Notes under the pieces: model-generated
Database searches by the model: none
What the model was told of the DNA's origin: nothing
Seen by the model: the letters and a program-made list of their open reading frames with translations, nothing else
Assembly: GCA_009497875.2 (NCBI GenBank)
Contig: CP032508.2
Span: 3,364,001 to 3,428,000 of the forward strand
DNA length: 64,000 nt
Reading direction: 5' to 3'
From: a gamma proteobacterium SS-5
GTDB lineage: Bacteria > Pseudomonadota > Gammaproteobacteria > Chromatiales > Chromatiaceae
In this document: in pieces, positions 47,463 through 56,159 of the stretch
Position numbering within the stretch: the stretch's first letter is position 1
Layout: every line of letters starts with the position of its first letter
Position numbers and translations under genes: made by a program

Positions 47463-48505
47463 GCCACCCTCTTCGGACCAGTCAGTCCCCGCGCGATCAC
47501 ATCCACCACGCGAAGCAGCCCACTCCCGTCCACCAGTGTCCGCCCCGCCCTAATCATTTCGGCACGAACAGCGGATTCGTTTAGCACGGTTTCCAACGCC
47601 CGCTCCAACGCCACATCATCGAACCCGCCATCGCGACACGCGATGGCGGTCGCGCCGAATCCTGCCAACCGTTCGATGTGCTCCATCTGCTGCTCGGATT
47701 GACACACCGCGACCCCGGGAGTCCCCGCCGCGAGGCGTTCAAAGAGCGTATTTCCGCCGGCGGTGACGGCGAGCGCCGCGCCACGCAATCGGCGGGGGAA
47801 GTCGTCCACGTCTTCGCTCCAAGCGAAGCGTACCGAGCGGCGCCGAAGTTCCTCCTCGATCGCCTCCTTGCCGCAGTAACCGCCGCCGGTGACGATCTCC
47901 AACGACCACTCCTCGGGCAGGAGCCGCGCCACCGTATCAATCACCGGCCCGATCAGATCCCGCTGATCAACGCCCCCAAGGGAGACGAGAATCGTCCGCT
48001 CGCGCGCCGCTTCGGCAACCGGCGCGGCGGCATAGTCAACCGGCATCACAAAATAACGAGGTCCGTAGTGGTAGGAGACTCCATTGATCACTTCGTCGGA
48101 AGCGCCGCTGAGTCCGGGAGAGGTAAGGAAGACGTGATCGGCCACCGTGGTTATCTTGTGATTTTCGTCGGACACCGCGCAAACCAGGTAATCCTCCGAA
48201 CGCAGAGGCGACACCGCCTCGGCCCGCGCCACCCGCTGGAAGACGTCCACCCAAATCATCTTCGCGCCCAAGCGCTTGGCCAAGCCGCGAAACGCCTCGT
48301 TCTCGGCCTCCAAGTCATCACCGGTGGAAAGTCGCGTAGTCGGGATTCCGGCGCGATCCAACACGCCTTCGGCCAACGGATCGGGTCTCACCAAGGCATG
48401 AAGTTCGAGGCCTGTGCGCCGCGCCAACGCCTCGCCGACGAGCAGGCTGCGGCGTATGTGGCCGAGACCGACCTGTTTACCACCATCACATCGAAGAAGG
48501 ATCAT
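47459..48505 (-). CDS. PseG-like UDP-sugar hydrolase
   Basis: The 348-residue GT-B-fold protein begins MILLRCDGGKQVGLGHIRRSL, the PseG/MurG-like GxGHxxR start, and has TILVSLGGVDQRD and ALAVTAGGNTLFERLAAGTP at the UDP-binding site. PseG removes UDP from an activated diacetamido-trideoxyhexose before NeuB/PseI-type condensation. Position directly downstream of the NeuB-like gene fits that role. Whether the product is pseudaminic or another nonulosonic acid is open. Confidence 0.85.
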   Translation of the reverse strand: MILLRCDGGKQVGLGHIRRSLLVGEALARRTGLELHALVRPDPLAEGVLDRAGIPTTRLSTGDDLEAENEAFRGLAKRLGAKMIWVDVFQRVARAEAVSPLRSEDYLVCAVSDENHKITTVADHVFLTSPGLSGASDEVINGVSYHYGPRYFVMPVDYAAAPVAEAARERTILVSLGGVDQRDLIGPVIDTVARLLPEEWSLEIVTGGGYCGKEAIEEELRRRSVRFAWSEDVDDFPRRLRGAALAVTAGGNTLFERLAAGTPGVAVCQSEQQMEHIERLAGFGATAIACRDGGFDDVALERALETVLNESAVRAEMIRAGRTLVDGSGLLRVVDVIARGLTGPKRVA

Positions 48506-48507
48506 GC

Positions 48508-49560
48508 TCAGACATCATCCCACGACAGCAACTGATCCTCCTTCAAATCCCGTCTTGCCGCGCGCCCGACGATCAACTCCAGATACTTCGGCTGGATGCC
48601 GTCACCCGGCCGCTTGATCGCCAACATCTCGCGCGTGATAACCGTCCCCCGCGCGATCGGGCAGTCGGCGACGATGCTGCGCCGCAACGCATGGACGGTG
48701 CTGCGTTCGTCGTCACTGACCCGTTTCTCTGTTCCGCCAAGCGCCCGCTCCACCGAGCGAATCTCCCGCACCATCTGGCCCAGTTCATTGACGGAAAGCG
48801 ACGCTTTGTGGTCCGGCCCCTCGGCATTACGATCGAGGGTAAAGTGTTTCTCGATCACGTCTGCCCCCAACGCCACCGCCGCCACAGACACTCCGATGCC
48901 GACCGTGTGATCGGAGTAGCCAACCGGACAGTTGAATGCCCGGCGCATGGTCTCCATCGCATTTAGATGCACATCCTCCAACCGTGCAGGGTAATTAGAA
49001 GTGCAGTGCAATAGACACAATGGAGTATTAAATTTACGGAAGAGGTTAACTGCGTCCTCGATATCCCCTAAAGACGACATACCTGTAGATAAAATCACCG
49101 GACATCCGGCTGCAGCAATATATCGCAACAGTGGAGTATTAGTAAGGTTGCCAGAGTCTACTTTTATCGCAGAAACGCCTAGACTTAATAGCAAATCAAC
49201 GCCACCTTCATAAAATGGCGTGGATAAGAAAGTGATTCCCAGGCGATTACAGTGATCATATATGCGTTGGTGAGTGCACTCGTCAAGCTCCAGTTGTTTT
49301 AACATGTAGTACTGAGAGCCATAGCCAGTATTAATCTTTTGATACGGAGCTTTCTGGAGGGCGCGAGTTACCAAATGCTCAGGTTTGAAAGTCTGAAACT
49401 TAACCGCATCAGCACCTGCAGAAGCAGCTGCAGCTACTAGTGCCAAAGCCGTCGCTAATTCTCCATTATGATTAACACCAGCTTCGGCTATTATATACGT
49501 GCTATTCTTGGGCCCAATTAAACGAGAGCCCAACTGAATTGTATCAACCGAAATCGGCAT
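48508..49560 (-). CDS. neuB: NeuB-family nonulosonic acid synthase with SAF domain
   Basis: Condenses phosphoenolpyruvate with a six-carbon amino sugar to give a sialic, legionaminic or pseudaminic-type acid. Seen are IIAEAGVNHNGE, DAVKFQTFKPEHL, ILSTGMSS, GYSDHTVG and EKHFTLDRNAEGPDH, with a C-terminal antifreeze-like SAF domain (RRSIVADCPIARGTVI). The ATG at 49560 follows GGAGAAAG and overlaps the class III aminotransferase gene by 17 bp; an upstream extension is rejected. Base composition breaks inside the gene near 48990: AT-rich 5' part, GC-rich 3' part. Confidence 0.88.
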   Translation of the reverse strand: MPISVDTIQLGSRLIGPKNSTYIIAEAGVNHNGELATALALVAAAASAGADAVKFQTFKPEHLVTRALQKAPYQKINTGYGSQYYMLKQLELDECTHQRIYDHCNRLGITFLSTPFYEGGVDLLLSLGVSAIKVDSGNLTNTPLLRYIAAAGCPVILSTGMSSLGDIEDAVNLFRKFNTPLCLLHCTSNYPARLEDVHLNAMETMRRAFNCPVGYSDHTVGIGVSVAAVALGADVIEKHFTLDRNAEGPDHKASLSVNELGQMVREIRSVERALGGTEKRVSDDERSTVHALRRSIVADCPIARGTVITREMLAIKRPGDGIQPKYLELIVGRAARRDLKEDQLLSWDDV

Positions 49561-50860
49561 TAAACTTTCTCCATACGGGCTTAATTGGTTCGCCAATATA
49601 ATGTTGGCTAAGTGGCGGATTATCAATAGCTTTACGGCATTCTTCAAGAGCAATTTTAAATGCTTTTATTGTAATATCAAGTGTCTCGTCATCATGAGAG
49701 TAGCTGATTGCTATCCAAGGAGATAAGATGCCTTGATTAATCATCCTAGATTGAAAGATAGTTAACAACTCGTACGAGACTCTAGCATCAACTCCTAATG
49801 CTTTTAGCCGAGGGCTGCAGGGGTATCCTACCATGGTCAACCGTCTATCAAGCCCATATTCAGAAGAAATTTTATTGAAAGCCTCCATCATCAGGCGACC
49901 ATAAGTCCACATGTGTTCAATTACTGGTTCTCGCCGCATAAAGCGAATTGTTGCCAAGGCAGCAGCCAGGCCATGTGCTTCAGCACCGTGGGTACCCGAG
50001 AGTAAAAAAACTCTTGGCTTGTCATGACATAAACCACCGAGTTCCATAATCTCTCTACGCCCACAGAGCATACTTACGCTAAAGCCATTTGCACAACCTT
50101 TCCCAAAAGTACATAAATCTGGTGATATCCCAATTAAGTTTTGTGCTCCACGTAGATCATAGCGAAATCCAGTAATTATCTCGTCAAATATCAATACAAT
50201 GCCCTCCTTCTCAGTAAGGGCCCTGAGATGCCTCAGAAAATCATCCTCAGGTTGGAATCGATCTGAAAGTGGCTCCATAATTACTGCTGCAATATCTCCT
50301 GGATGCTGATCAACTAATGTCTGAAGTGAAGAAATATTGTTATAGTGAAACTTCAATGTAAGCTGTGCAATTTCCTGAGGTATTCCGCTATTACAAGGAG
50401 TAGAACCAATAAACCAATCATAAAATGAGTAGAAAGGATCTTCACCACAAACCACAATGTATTTTCTGCCGGTATATGCGCGGGCCAAACGTACGGCTGC
50501 CGCAGTAACATCGGAACCATTCTTGGCAAACTTCACCATTTCTGCGGCAGGAATTAAATCAATAATTTCTTCAGCTAAATCCAGTTCAATCGTAGATGGT
50601 CGAGTAAAATTAGAACCTTTATCTAACTGTGCCTTTACAGATTTTAGTACATAGGGGTGGCAGTGACCCAAAGTCACTGACCTTAAGCCCATTCCATAGT
50701 CGACATAACGATTTCCATCAACATCATAAATATAAGCGCCTTGGCCACGTTCAATAAGGCCTGGTGCAGGAAAAGGGAACTGATCTCTACCTTTACTATA
50801 AGTATGACAGCCTGCCGGTACTATTAACTCAAGCCGCTCAGATGAATTAGAGCTTATCAT
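49544..50860 (-). CDS. Class III (glutamate-1-semialdehyde-like) PLP aminotransferase
   Basis: The protein shows the class III fold of GSA aminomutase: YVDYGMGLRSVTLGHCHP, VKFAKNGSDVTAAAVRLARAYTGR, LIFDEIITGFR and the PLP-lysine segment CTFGKGCANGF. Relatives occur in nonulosonic-acid and other glycan loci beside neuB, where they aminate a sugar or aldehyde. The ATG at 50860 has AGGTTGAG just upstream and is chosen over a TTG at 50890. AT-rich like the genes on either side of it. Confidence 0.82.
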   Translation of the reverse strand: MISSNSSERLELIVPAGCHTYSKGRDQFPFPAPGLIERGQGAYIYDVDGNRYVDYGMGLRSVTLGHCHPYVLKSVKAQLDKGSNFTRPSTIELDLAEEIIDLIPAAEMVKFAKNGSDVTAAAVRLARAYTGRKYIVVCGEDPFYSFYDWFIGSTPCNSGIPQEIAQLTLKFHYNNISSLQTLVDQHPGDIAAVIMEPLSDRFQPEDDFLRHLRALTEKEGIVLIFDEIITGFRYDLRGAQNLIGISPDLCTFGKGCANGFSVSMLCGRREIMELGGLCHDKPRVFLLSGTHGAEAHGLAAALATIRFMRREPVIEHMWTYGRLMMEAFNKISSEYGLDRRLTMVGYPCSPRLKALGVDARVSYELLTIFQSRMINQGILSPWIAISYSHDDETLDITIKAFKIALEECRKAIDNPPLSQHYIGEPIKPVWRKFNADFG

Positions 50861-50896
50861 AGGCTCAACCTGCAATGAAAAATAATGCAAAGAATA

Positions 50897-51889
50897 TTAG
50901 AGACTAGTAAGACTATTCTTGATTGAAGAACTTAATTCTGATAAAGATATAATTTTATCTGGAGAGAACCAGTAACCGAGTACAATTACATCATCCATAT
51001 ATTCAAAAGAAAAATTTTCATTCATTATTAAATTGGCTTTTTCAGTAGAGCCAATTAAGCTAAGTGCGATAACCTTTAAAGGCAAAAGCAGATAGTCATT
51101 ATCCATAGAACACAAAAAATCGCCACCTTCATCAATCATTCCTAAGTGACAAAAATGCCACGCCAAAAGATGCGCTTGATATTCTCCGCCTTGAAATGAC
51201 TTTAGTATGAATTCGGCATTTACTTCAGATTGACTTTTATTATTATAAATACGAGATAATGTACAGCAAAACCCTTTGTCACCACTACTGCGATTGACTG
51301 CCAAGTCACGCTCGATACCTTCTTCTAGATTACTAATGTTCCCCGTTTTATTGAATTCTATATATCCATGAAACGAAAATATATCTATGCATGCAGAACA
51401 TCTTGAGTATAAAAATTCTGTTACTCTTTTTGCACTATCACGATCACCGACAAAAGCTAGTAATTTTGAAAATACATCTAAAGACCAATCGTCGAGATCC
51501 TGTAACCTAGTAGCATCCTTAAACTGGCTAATTAGAGTTAACTTCTCATCATTGCTGATAAAATGCATAACTGAAATCAAGAAACGTAAGAATAAAGAAG
51601 GCGATGATTTTACATCAATTGGGAAATAATTAAGGACTAGTTTTGCCTCAGTTAAAAACCCCATTCGCGCCATAATCACGCTTAAATTAAGCAAAACAGA
51701 AGGGTCTGATGGCGATAATGACTTGATAAAATCAATCAAGGCTGATCTATCAAAATCCCCTAATGCGATTTGAGTTGCATACTTACTTCTTGCGACATCA
51801 AGGATTCCACCTTTTCTTGGGAAATAGAATTGGGGAGTAGTTTTCTTGGAAAGTAAGTTATATAAATCAAGGTAGTCTAAATTATTCAT
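50897..51889 (-). CDS. Unrecognised helical (TPR-like) protein
   Basis: A 330-residue, helix-rich protein with no recognised domain, signal peptide or membrane segment. Repeated patterns such as VLLNLSVIMARMGFLTEAKLVL and LLAWHFCHLGMIDEGGDFL resemble tetratricopeptide units, common in glycosylation loci as partners of transferases. ATG at 51889 is preferred over TTG at 51898. It lies 36 bp upstream of the class III aminotransferase start and is strongly AT-rich. Confidence 0.6.
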   Translation of the reverse strand: MNNLDYLDLYNLLSKKTTPQFYFPRKGGILDVARSKYATQIALGDFDRSALIDFIKSLSPSDPSVLLNLSVIMARMGFLTEAKLVLNYFPIDVKSSPSLFLRFLISVMHFISNDEKLTLISQFKDATRLQDLDDWSLDVFSKLLAFVGDRDSAKRVTEFLYSRCSACIDIFSFHGYIEFNKTGNISNLEEGIERDLAVNRSSGDKGFCCTLSRIYNNKSQSEVNAEFILKSFQGGEYQAHLLAWHFCHLGMIDEGGDFLCSMDNDYLLLPLKVIALSLIGSTEKANLIMNENFSFEYMDDVIVLGYWFSPDKIISLSELSSSIKNSLTSL

Positions 51890-51931
51890 AACACTCAACC
51901 AGTATGAGCCAAGTTGTCTGTGCCAGCATCT

Positions 51932-52194
51932 TTATAAAGTTACCGCATGTATGATTGAATCTTGTTCTGTTATCGACAAGTCAGGGTGCATGGGTAAACT
52001 AATTATTTTTAAAGCTATATTATCTGCAATTGGTGTGTCTTTATATCCATAACAAATGTACCCTGGCTACTTGCTGATCAGAAGCGGATAATGTATCGCA
52101 AAGCTAATGTTGTGTGCCATTAAATTAGCCTGAACTTTTTCGCGGAATTCAACCTCTATTGTATATTGAGAATACACATGAGTCAGATTTTTTG
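51932..52194 (-). pseudogene. DegT/DnrJ/EryC1 aminotransferase, C-terminal remnant
   Basis: Read from the IS66 border, the frame gives NLTHVYSQYTIEVEFREKVQ, then AIHYPLLISK, a TAG, and on in the same frame PGYICYGYKDTPIADNIALK and ISLPMHPDLSITEQDSII to a TAA at 51932. This is the C-terminus of a DegT-family sugar aminotransferase (relatives read HYP.PL.KQPAY ... SLPMHPDL). The TAG at the position of a family glutamine suggests a CAG-to-TAG change. The N-terminus of probably the same gene is at 54560-54592. Confidence 0.8.
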
Positions 52195-53455
52195 GTAAGC
52201 GCCCAGTTAACCCCATCCCCCGACCTCTGCTGGTTTGGGCATCAGCCATGGCATCAGATCGTCCAAGGGCTTTCCGTCTTGCAGGTACTGGGGTAGTTGC
52301 GTGAAGAGTTCCTTCAGGTAATGGTACGGTTCCCAACCGTTGGCCTTGGCCGTGGCGATGACGGAATACCAGGCGGCGGTGGCATGGACACCGACTTCGC
52401 TCTGGGCAAATAGCCATTGCTTGCGATCCTGGGCAATGGGGCGATTGAAACGCTCGGCGTGGTTGTTGTCGATATGCAGACGACCGTCTTCCAGATACAC
52501 CAGCAGCTTGGGCCACTGGTTGATTACATAGGTATAGGCGGTCTTCAGCACACCCTCGCGCACCTCGGCCAGTATCAGGGTCTCGTCGATCCATTGGCGA
52601 AACTGGCCCAACACCGGCCGACTGTGCTGGTCCCGATAGGCCTTTTTCTCCTCGGGTGATTGGCCCTTGATCAGCCGTTCAATGGCGTAAAGCTGGCGAA
52701 TGAATCCCAAGGCCTTTTGCGCCTGAGCACGAGCACCAGGCCCTGATGCACTCTTGGCAGCGACATCGAATTTGCGTCGGGCGTGGGCCCAGCAGCCCAC
52801 TGGCGTCACATCCACACGTGCTGCCGTGCCGTTATAACCCCCATAGGCATAGGTTTGGAGATAGCCCGAGAAGCCCCTCAACAACTCATCCGCCACCGCA
52901 CCGGCGCGGCTGGCGCGGTAATCGATCAGGACGATGGGTGGCCCGTGAGTGAGGCGCGTAACCAAAGATAGGATTTTTGCCAGGCCCCTCGGCCCGGTTC
53001 ATCCAACACCTGGAGGGTGGTTTCATCGGCCTGTACATAATCACTGAGGATGAAGTGCTGTCGCATCACCTCAATGACTGGCTTGAGCAGGTGTTCATGG
53101 CCCTTGATGGCCCAATCGGCCAGGGTGGTCCGGTTGAACGGGACGCCGAAGCGCTGCTCCATGATCTGCGCCTGGCGGTACAGGGGCAAGCCATCAACAA
53201 ACTTGGCCGTGCCGATATAGGCCAGCAGGCCGGGAGAGACCTGGTAACGGGGCAGCGGGGCCGCCGGGGCCTGGGCCGTCTTCACGCCCTTGGCGCAGCA
53301 GGGGCAGCTGTACTTGATGCGCACCTGCTGAAGCACCCGAAACACTGGGGGGATCACATCGTACTGCTCGCTGATCTCCTCACCCATGGGCATCAACTCT
53401 GCACCACAGGCGCACTGCTTCTCGGCCTCGTCCAGGTCATGCACCACCCGCACCC
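52195..53455 (-). mobile_element. Canonical IS66 element, right part only, joined to the methylase-type IS66
   Basis: The outer end at 52195 reads GTAAGCGCCCAGTTAACCCC, a typical IS66 terminus. The element runs inward through most of an IS66 tnpC-like gene and stops at about 53455, where it is fused in the middle of the transposase to sequence of the other IS66 type. Its second end is missing. Confidence 0.75.
52207..53455 (-). pseudogene. IS66 transposase (canonical type), 5'-truncated and frameshifted
   Basis: The 5' part read from about 53453 encodes CACGAELMPMGEEISEQYDV, the zinc-ribbon-like CPCCAKGV and YVQADETTLQVLDEPG; the 3' part encodes VLIDYRASRAGAVADELLRG, GCWAHARRKFD and HIDNNHAERFNRPIAQDRKQW. 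The two halves are in different frames, with the shift near 52945. The N-terminus is replaced by the other IS66 type. Not functional. Confidence 0.82.
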
Positions 53456-53728
53456 GTGGACCAGTTCCAGGTGGTGGCCCGTATGGCCTTTCTGGGCACC
53501 GGGGGTATTGTTGTTGCCGTTTTTCCCCGCCTTCTTGCGATTGGGGTCAGTGGACGGGGGCTTGGAGCTGTTGCGGCTATTGAGTCCGAGTCGGTTCAAC
53601 AGCAACGTGGTCAGGGTCAGCAGCAGCTCCAGCGATTCACGCAGCGCCGGTGAGAGGTTTTTCTCCTCGTCGAGCTGCCGTCTGACCGACTCGAGGGTCT
53701 GCTCGACCGGGATGTTGTCGATTATCAT
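53456..53728 (-). pseudogene. IS66-like transposase, N-terminal fragment
   Basis: Starts ATG at 53728 (MIIDNIPVEQTLESV) and matches copy A's transposase through NNNTPGAQKGHTG and HLEL, then runs out of frame into the canonical IS66 gene. The fragment lacks all catalytic residues. Confidence 0.8.
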
Positions 53729-53736
53729 GGGCCGGG

Positions 53737-54411
53737 CTACTCGAACACTTCGCCGGCTTCCACCGCCATGATCGAGGACAGTACCGCCAGCCGTTCGGCA
53801 GGAGGCATGGCCTGATAGCGTCGCCCCCAACTGTGTGCCTTGCGTTTGATGCTCTGGCGGTGCGTGAAGTTGCGCCCCGCAAAGCTCGGCCAGTGCACCC
53901 GGTCCGGGGTGAAGTTGAACCACAGCTTCTCGGTTCTGACCCCGGCCTGATTCATCACCTGCAGTTCCAAGGTACGCCACTCTCCCAGCAGATCGTCGTA
54001 GAGCGCCGAGGGATAGCCGGAGAGGATCACCGCACAAGGCAATTGCTTGAGCAGTTCCAGCAATTGCACATGATCACTTTCCTCGTACTCGAAACGATAA
54101 CGGCGTTTGGAACGGCGGGTGTGGTGCAAATAAGGGGGATCGCAATAAATCAGTTCCCGACCCTGAAAGTCGAACGAGCGGAGAAACTGATGGGCGCAGC
54201 CACAGACCTTCTCGATCGGATAGTCACACTCAAAGTGGGCCAGTGCAGCCGGATCGAGATCGATGGCAATATTGCGCAGCGCCGGTGGCTTGCGCTGCAT
54301 GATGGCGCCACCGCCAAGATGGGTCTCGATATAGGTGTCGTGGGGCGGCATCAGGGCAATGATCGGTTGACACAGACCTGAAGTCGCTTTGGAACCAAAG
54401 TAGTTGCTCAT
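53737..54411 (-). CDS. DNA adenine-N6 methylase (D12 class), intact, inside an IS66-type element
   Basis: The 224-residue protein has the D12/Dam layout: an N-terminal YFGSKATSGL, the SAM-binding ETHLGGGAIMQ (FxGxG-like), and the catalytic CDPPYLHHTRR near residue 80. D12 enzymes methylate adenine in short DNA sites. There is no restriction gene nearby. The gene sits between the IS end (54559) and the transposase start (53728), nine bases ahead of the latter, and copy A has the same arrangement, so it is a passenger of the element. The start ATG is unambiguous. Confidence 0.87.
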   Translation of the reverse strand: MSNYFGSKATSGLCQPIIALMPPHDTYIETHLGGGAIMQRKPPALRNIAIDLDPAALAHFECDYPIEKVCGCAHQFLRSFDFQGRELIYCDPPYLHHTRRSKRRYRFEYEESDHVQLLELLKQLPCAVILSGYPSALYDDLLGEWRTLELQVMNQAGVRTEKLWFNFTPDRVHWPSFAGRNFTHRQSIKRKAHSWGRRYQAMPPAERLAVLSSIMAVEAGEVFE

Positions 54412-54559
54412 GAGAACAGCCCATTCTCAAACAGAGGATGGAACACAGCATAGATGGGCCTTCCTATGCTGTCAAGGGCAAATGTAGGTGATTTTTTGGT
54501 TCGGAGAGTTATGGCTTGGCTCTGACGGGCACTTTATTGAAGCGCCCCTGAATAGTTAC

Positions 54560-54785
54560 GCTGGGTTTTTAGATCAATGAATTCGATGGGCTTTTGGCCT
54601 TGGTCTAGGCGGAGATAGGCCTCGGGGCTGATGGTTTTTTCGGGGTATGTGGCTAACAGGTGATCATCGCGGGTCAGGAGTTTGATGCTGCCCTGTGGGA
54701 AGCGATCAAGTGCGCGGAGGAGTTGCTCATCCTCTGGATCATGGGCGTCAAAAACGGGGCCTTCATTGGCTAATGCGGCAAGCTA
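54560..54785 (-). pseudogene. PIN toxin C-terminal part running in frame into a DegT aminotransferase N-terminus
   Basis: Read leftward from the ISL3 border, the codons give a TAG then LAALANEGPVFDAHDPEDEQ, LLTRDDHLLATYPEKTISPE and, without a stop, PIEFIDLKTQ. The first part completes the PIN domain whose N-terminus is at 57449-57704. PIEFIDLKTQ is the characteristic opening of DegT/DnrJ aminotransferases. The IS66 end at 54559 cuts the aminotransferase here; its C-terminus is at 51932-52194. Confidence 0.75.
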
Positions 54786-54793
54786 TTGTTTAT
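54786..54793. repeat. ISL3 target duplication (left copy)
   Basis: TTGTTTAT abuts the left end of the ISL3 element; the same eight bases follow its right end at 57441-57448. Eight bp is the usual ISL3-family duplication. Confidence 0.88.
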
Positions 54794-54853
54794 GGCTCCT
54801 CGACGTTTCATGTGGATTTGAGTATAGAAGCGGCTGGGCTGGCGATCAGGTAA

Positions 54854-56159
54854 GGGACGCGGAAAAAATAGATTACCCCAATTTCTAGCTGCATATATTT
54901 TCGAATTGTTTTAAAATTTGCCCATGTTAACCGCACAGATAAATCAGATGTAAAGGTACAACAAATATGGATAAATACTGCTACTGAGCTTTCTGGCTCA
55001 GCGCGGCGGATATTCATGGCACAAGTCGTTGAGCTCATCGGGTGGGGTGGTCAACGGTTTGCGGAATCGGTATTGGGGTGGGATAGAAAAACAATACGAA
55101 AAGAACAGAAAGAGATTCAATCTGGCTCGCCTTACATAGACGGCCGTCGTCGTTCAGGCCGCAAGAAAGCCGAAGCGCATTTCCCTCAACTTCTCGACGA
55201 TATTGATGCGGTCGTTGGCCACACGGGACAGACGGACCCGACGTTTAAAAGCACCCGTGTCTATATTCCGATTACGGCCAAAGAGGTCCGACGCCGGTTG
55301 ATTGATGATAAAGGCTACCGTTCACGCGAGATCATCGGTGAACGGAGTCTGCGTACCAAGCTCAATGAATTGGGCTACCGCCTCAAACGGATCAAAAAAT
55401 GTCTCCCTCTTAAACGCATCGAAGAAACCGACGCCATCTTTGATGAAGTGCATCGGATCAACCAGGAAGCCGACGAGCAAGCCGGTGTGCTACGGATCTC
55501 TCTGGACACCAAGGCGGCCGTCAAGGTTGGGCGATTCTCCCGCAATGGACAGAGCCGAACCCCTCAAGCCGCCCTTGACCATGACTTCGACCCGGACACG
55601 ACACTAACGCCCTTCGGCATCCTGTTACCCCAGCAGGCCAAGAGTTACCTCTGGTTCACGGAAAGCAAGGTCACTGCGGACTTCATGGTGGATTGCATCG
55701 AGCAGATGTGGGGCAAAATCGAGAACCGGGAGCGCATCCACACCCTGGTGATCAACGCCGACAACGGCCCTGAGAATAGTGGCCGACGCACGCAGTGGTT
55801 GAAGCGGCTGATTGAATTCAGTGATTGCCACGGGATCCATATCCAGTTGGCTTACTATCCGCCCTACCACAGCAAATACAATCCGGTGGAACGGCTCTGG
55901 GGTATTCTCGAAAATCATTGGCGCGGCGAATTGCTGGAGACCGTGAAAAAGACCCTGGGGCTGGCAAGGAGCATGACCTATAAAGGCATTCGGCCCGTTG
56001 TTAGAAAGGTGACGAGAACATACGAGTCTGGGGTGACCTTATCCAAGCAAGCCATGCTTGATGTCGAGCAACGACTGGAGAGAAAATCCGGCTTGGAGCC
56101 TTGGTTTATTTCGATTCAGCCAATGGCTGATTTGGGGTAATCTATTTTTTCCGCGTCCC
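54854..56159 (+). mobile_element. ISAzo13-family insertion sequence, complete
   Basis: Perfect inverted ends of nearly 30 bp begin GGGACGCGGAAAAAATAG on both sides. The trinucleotide TAA flanks it on both sides (54851-54853 and 56160-56162), and removing the element plus one TAA restores the ISL3 transposase frame (MTMI-YLIASP). Length 1,306 bp. Confidence 0.88.
55016..56140 (+). CDS. ISAzo13-family transposase
   Basis: The 374-residue protein has the marks of ISAzo13-type DDE transposases: GRRRSGRKKAEAHFPQLLDD, ITAKEVRRRLID, the region LRTKLNELGYRLKRIKK, and a DDE core with LRISLDTKAAVKVG, VINADNGPENSG and HSKYNPVERLWGILENHW. The first ATG of the open frame is 55016; homologues may start somewhat upstream at a rare codon, so the N-terminus is uncertain. 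Otherwise intact. Confidence 0.88.
   Translation: MAQVVELIGWGGQRFAESVLGWDRKTIRKEQKEIQSGSPYIDGRRRSGRKKAEAHFPQLLDDIDAVVGHTGQTDPTFKSTRVYIPITAKEVRRRLIDDKGYRSREIIGERSLRTKLNELGYRLKRIKKCLPLKRIEETDAIFDEVHRINQEADEQAGVLRISLDTKAAVKVGRFSRNGQSRTPQAALDHDFDPDTTLTPFGILLPQQAKSYLWFTESKVTADFMVDCIEQMWGKIENRERIHTLVINADNGPENSGRRTQWLKRLIEFSDCHGIHIQLAYYPPYHSKYNPVERLWGILENHWRGELLETVKKTLGLARSMTYKGIRPVVRKVTRTYESGVTLSKQAMLDVEQRLERKSGLEPWFISIQPMADLG

Larger units (their letters stand above)
53456..54559 (-). mobile_element. IS66-type element carrying a DNA adenine methylase, copy B (transposase truncated)
   Basis: The outer end at 54559 reads inward GTAACTATTCAGGGG, the same as the right end of copy A. After about 150 bp of leader comes the intact methylase gene and then, nine bases on, the first ~90 codons of the same IS66-like transposase found in copy A. 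At about 53456 the sequence switches to a different IS66. Confidence 0.75.
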
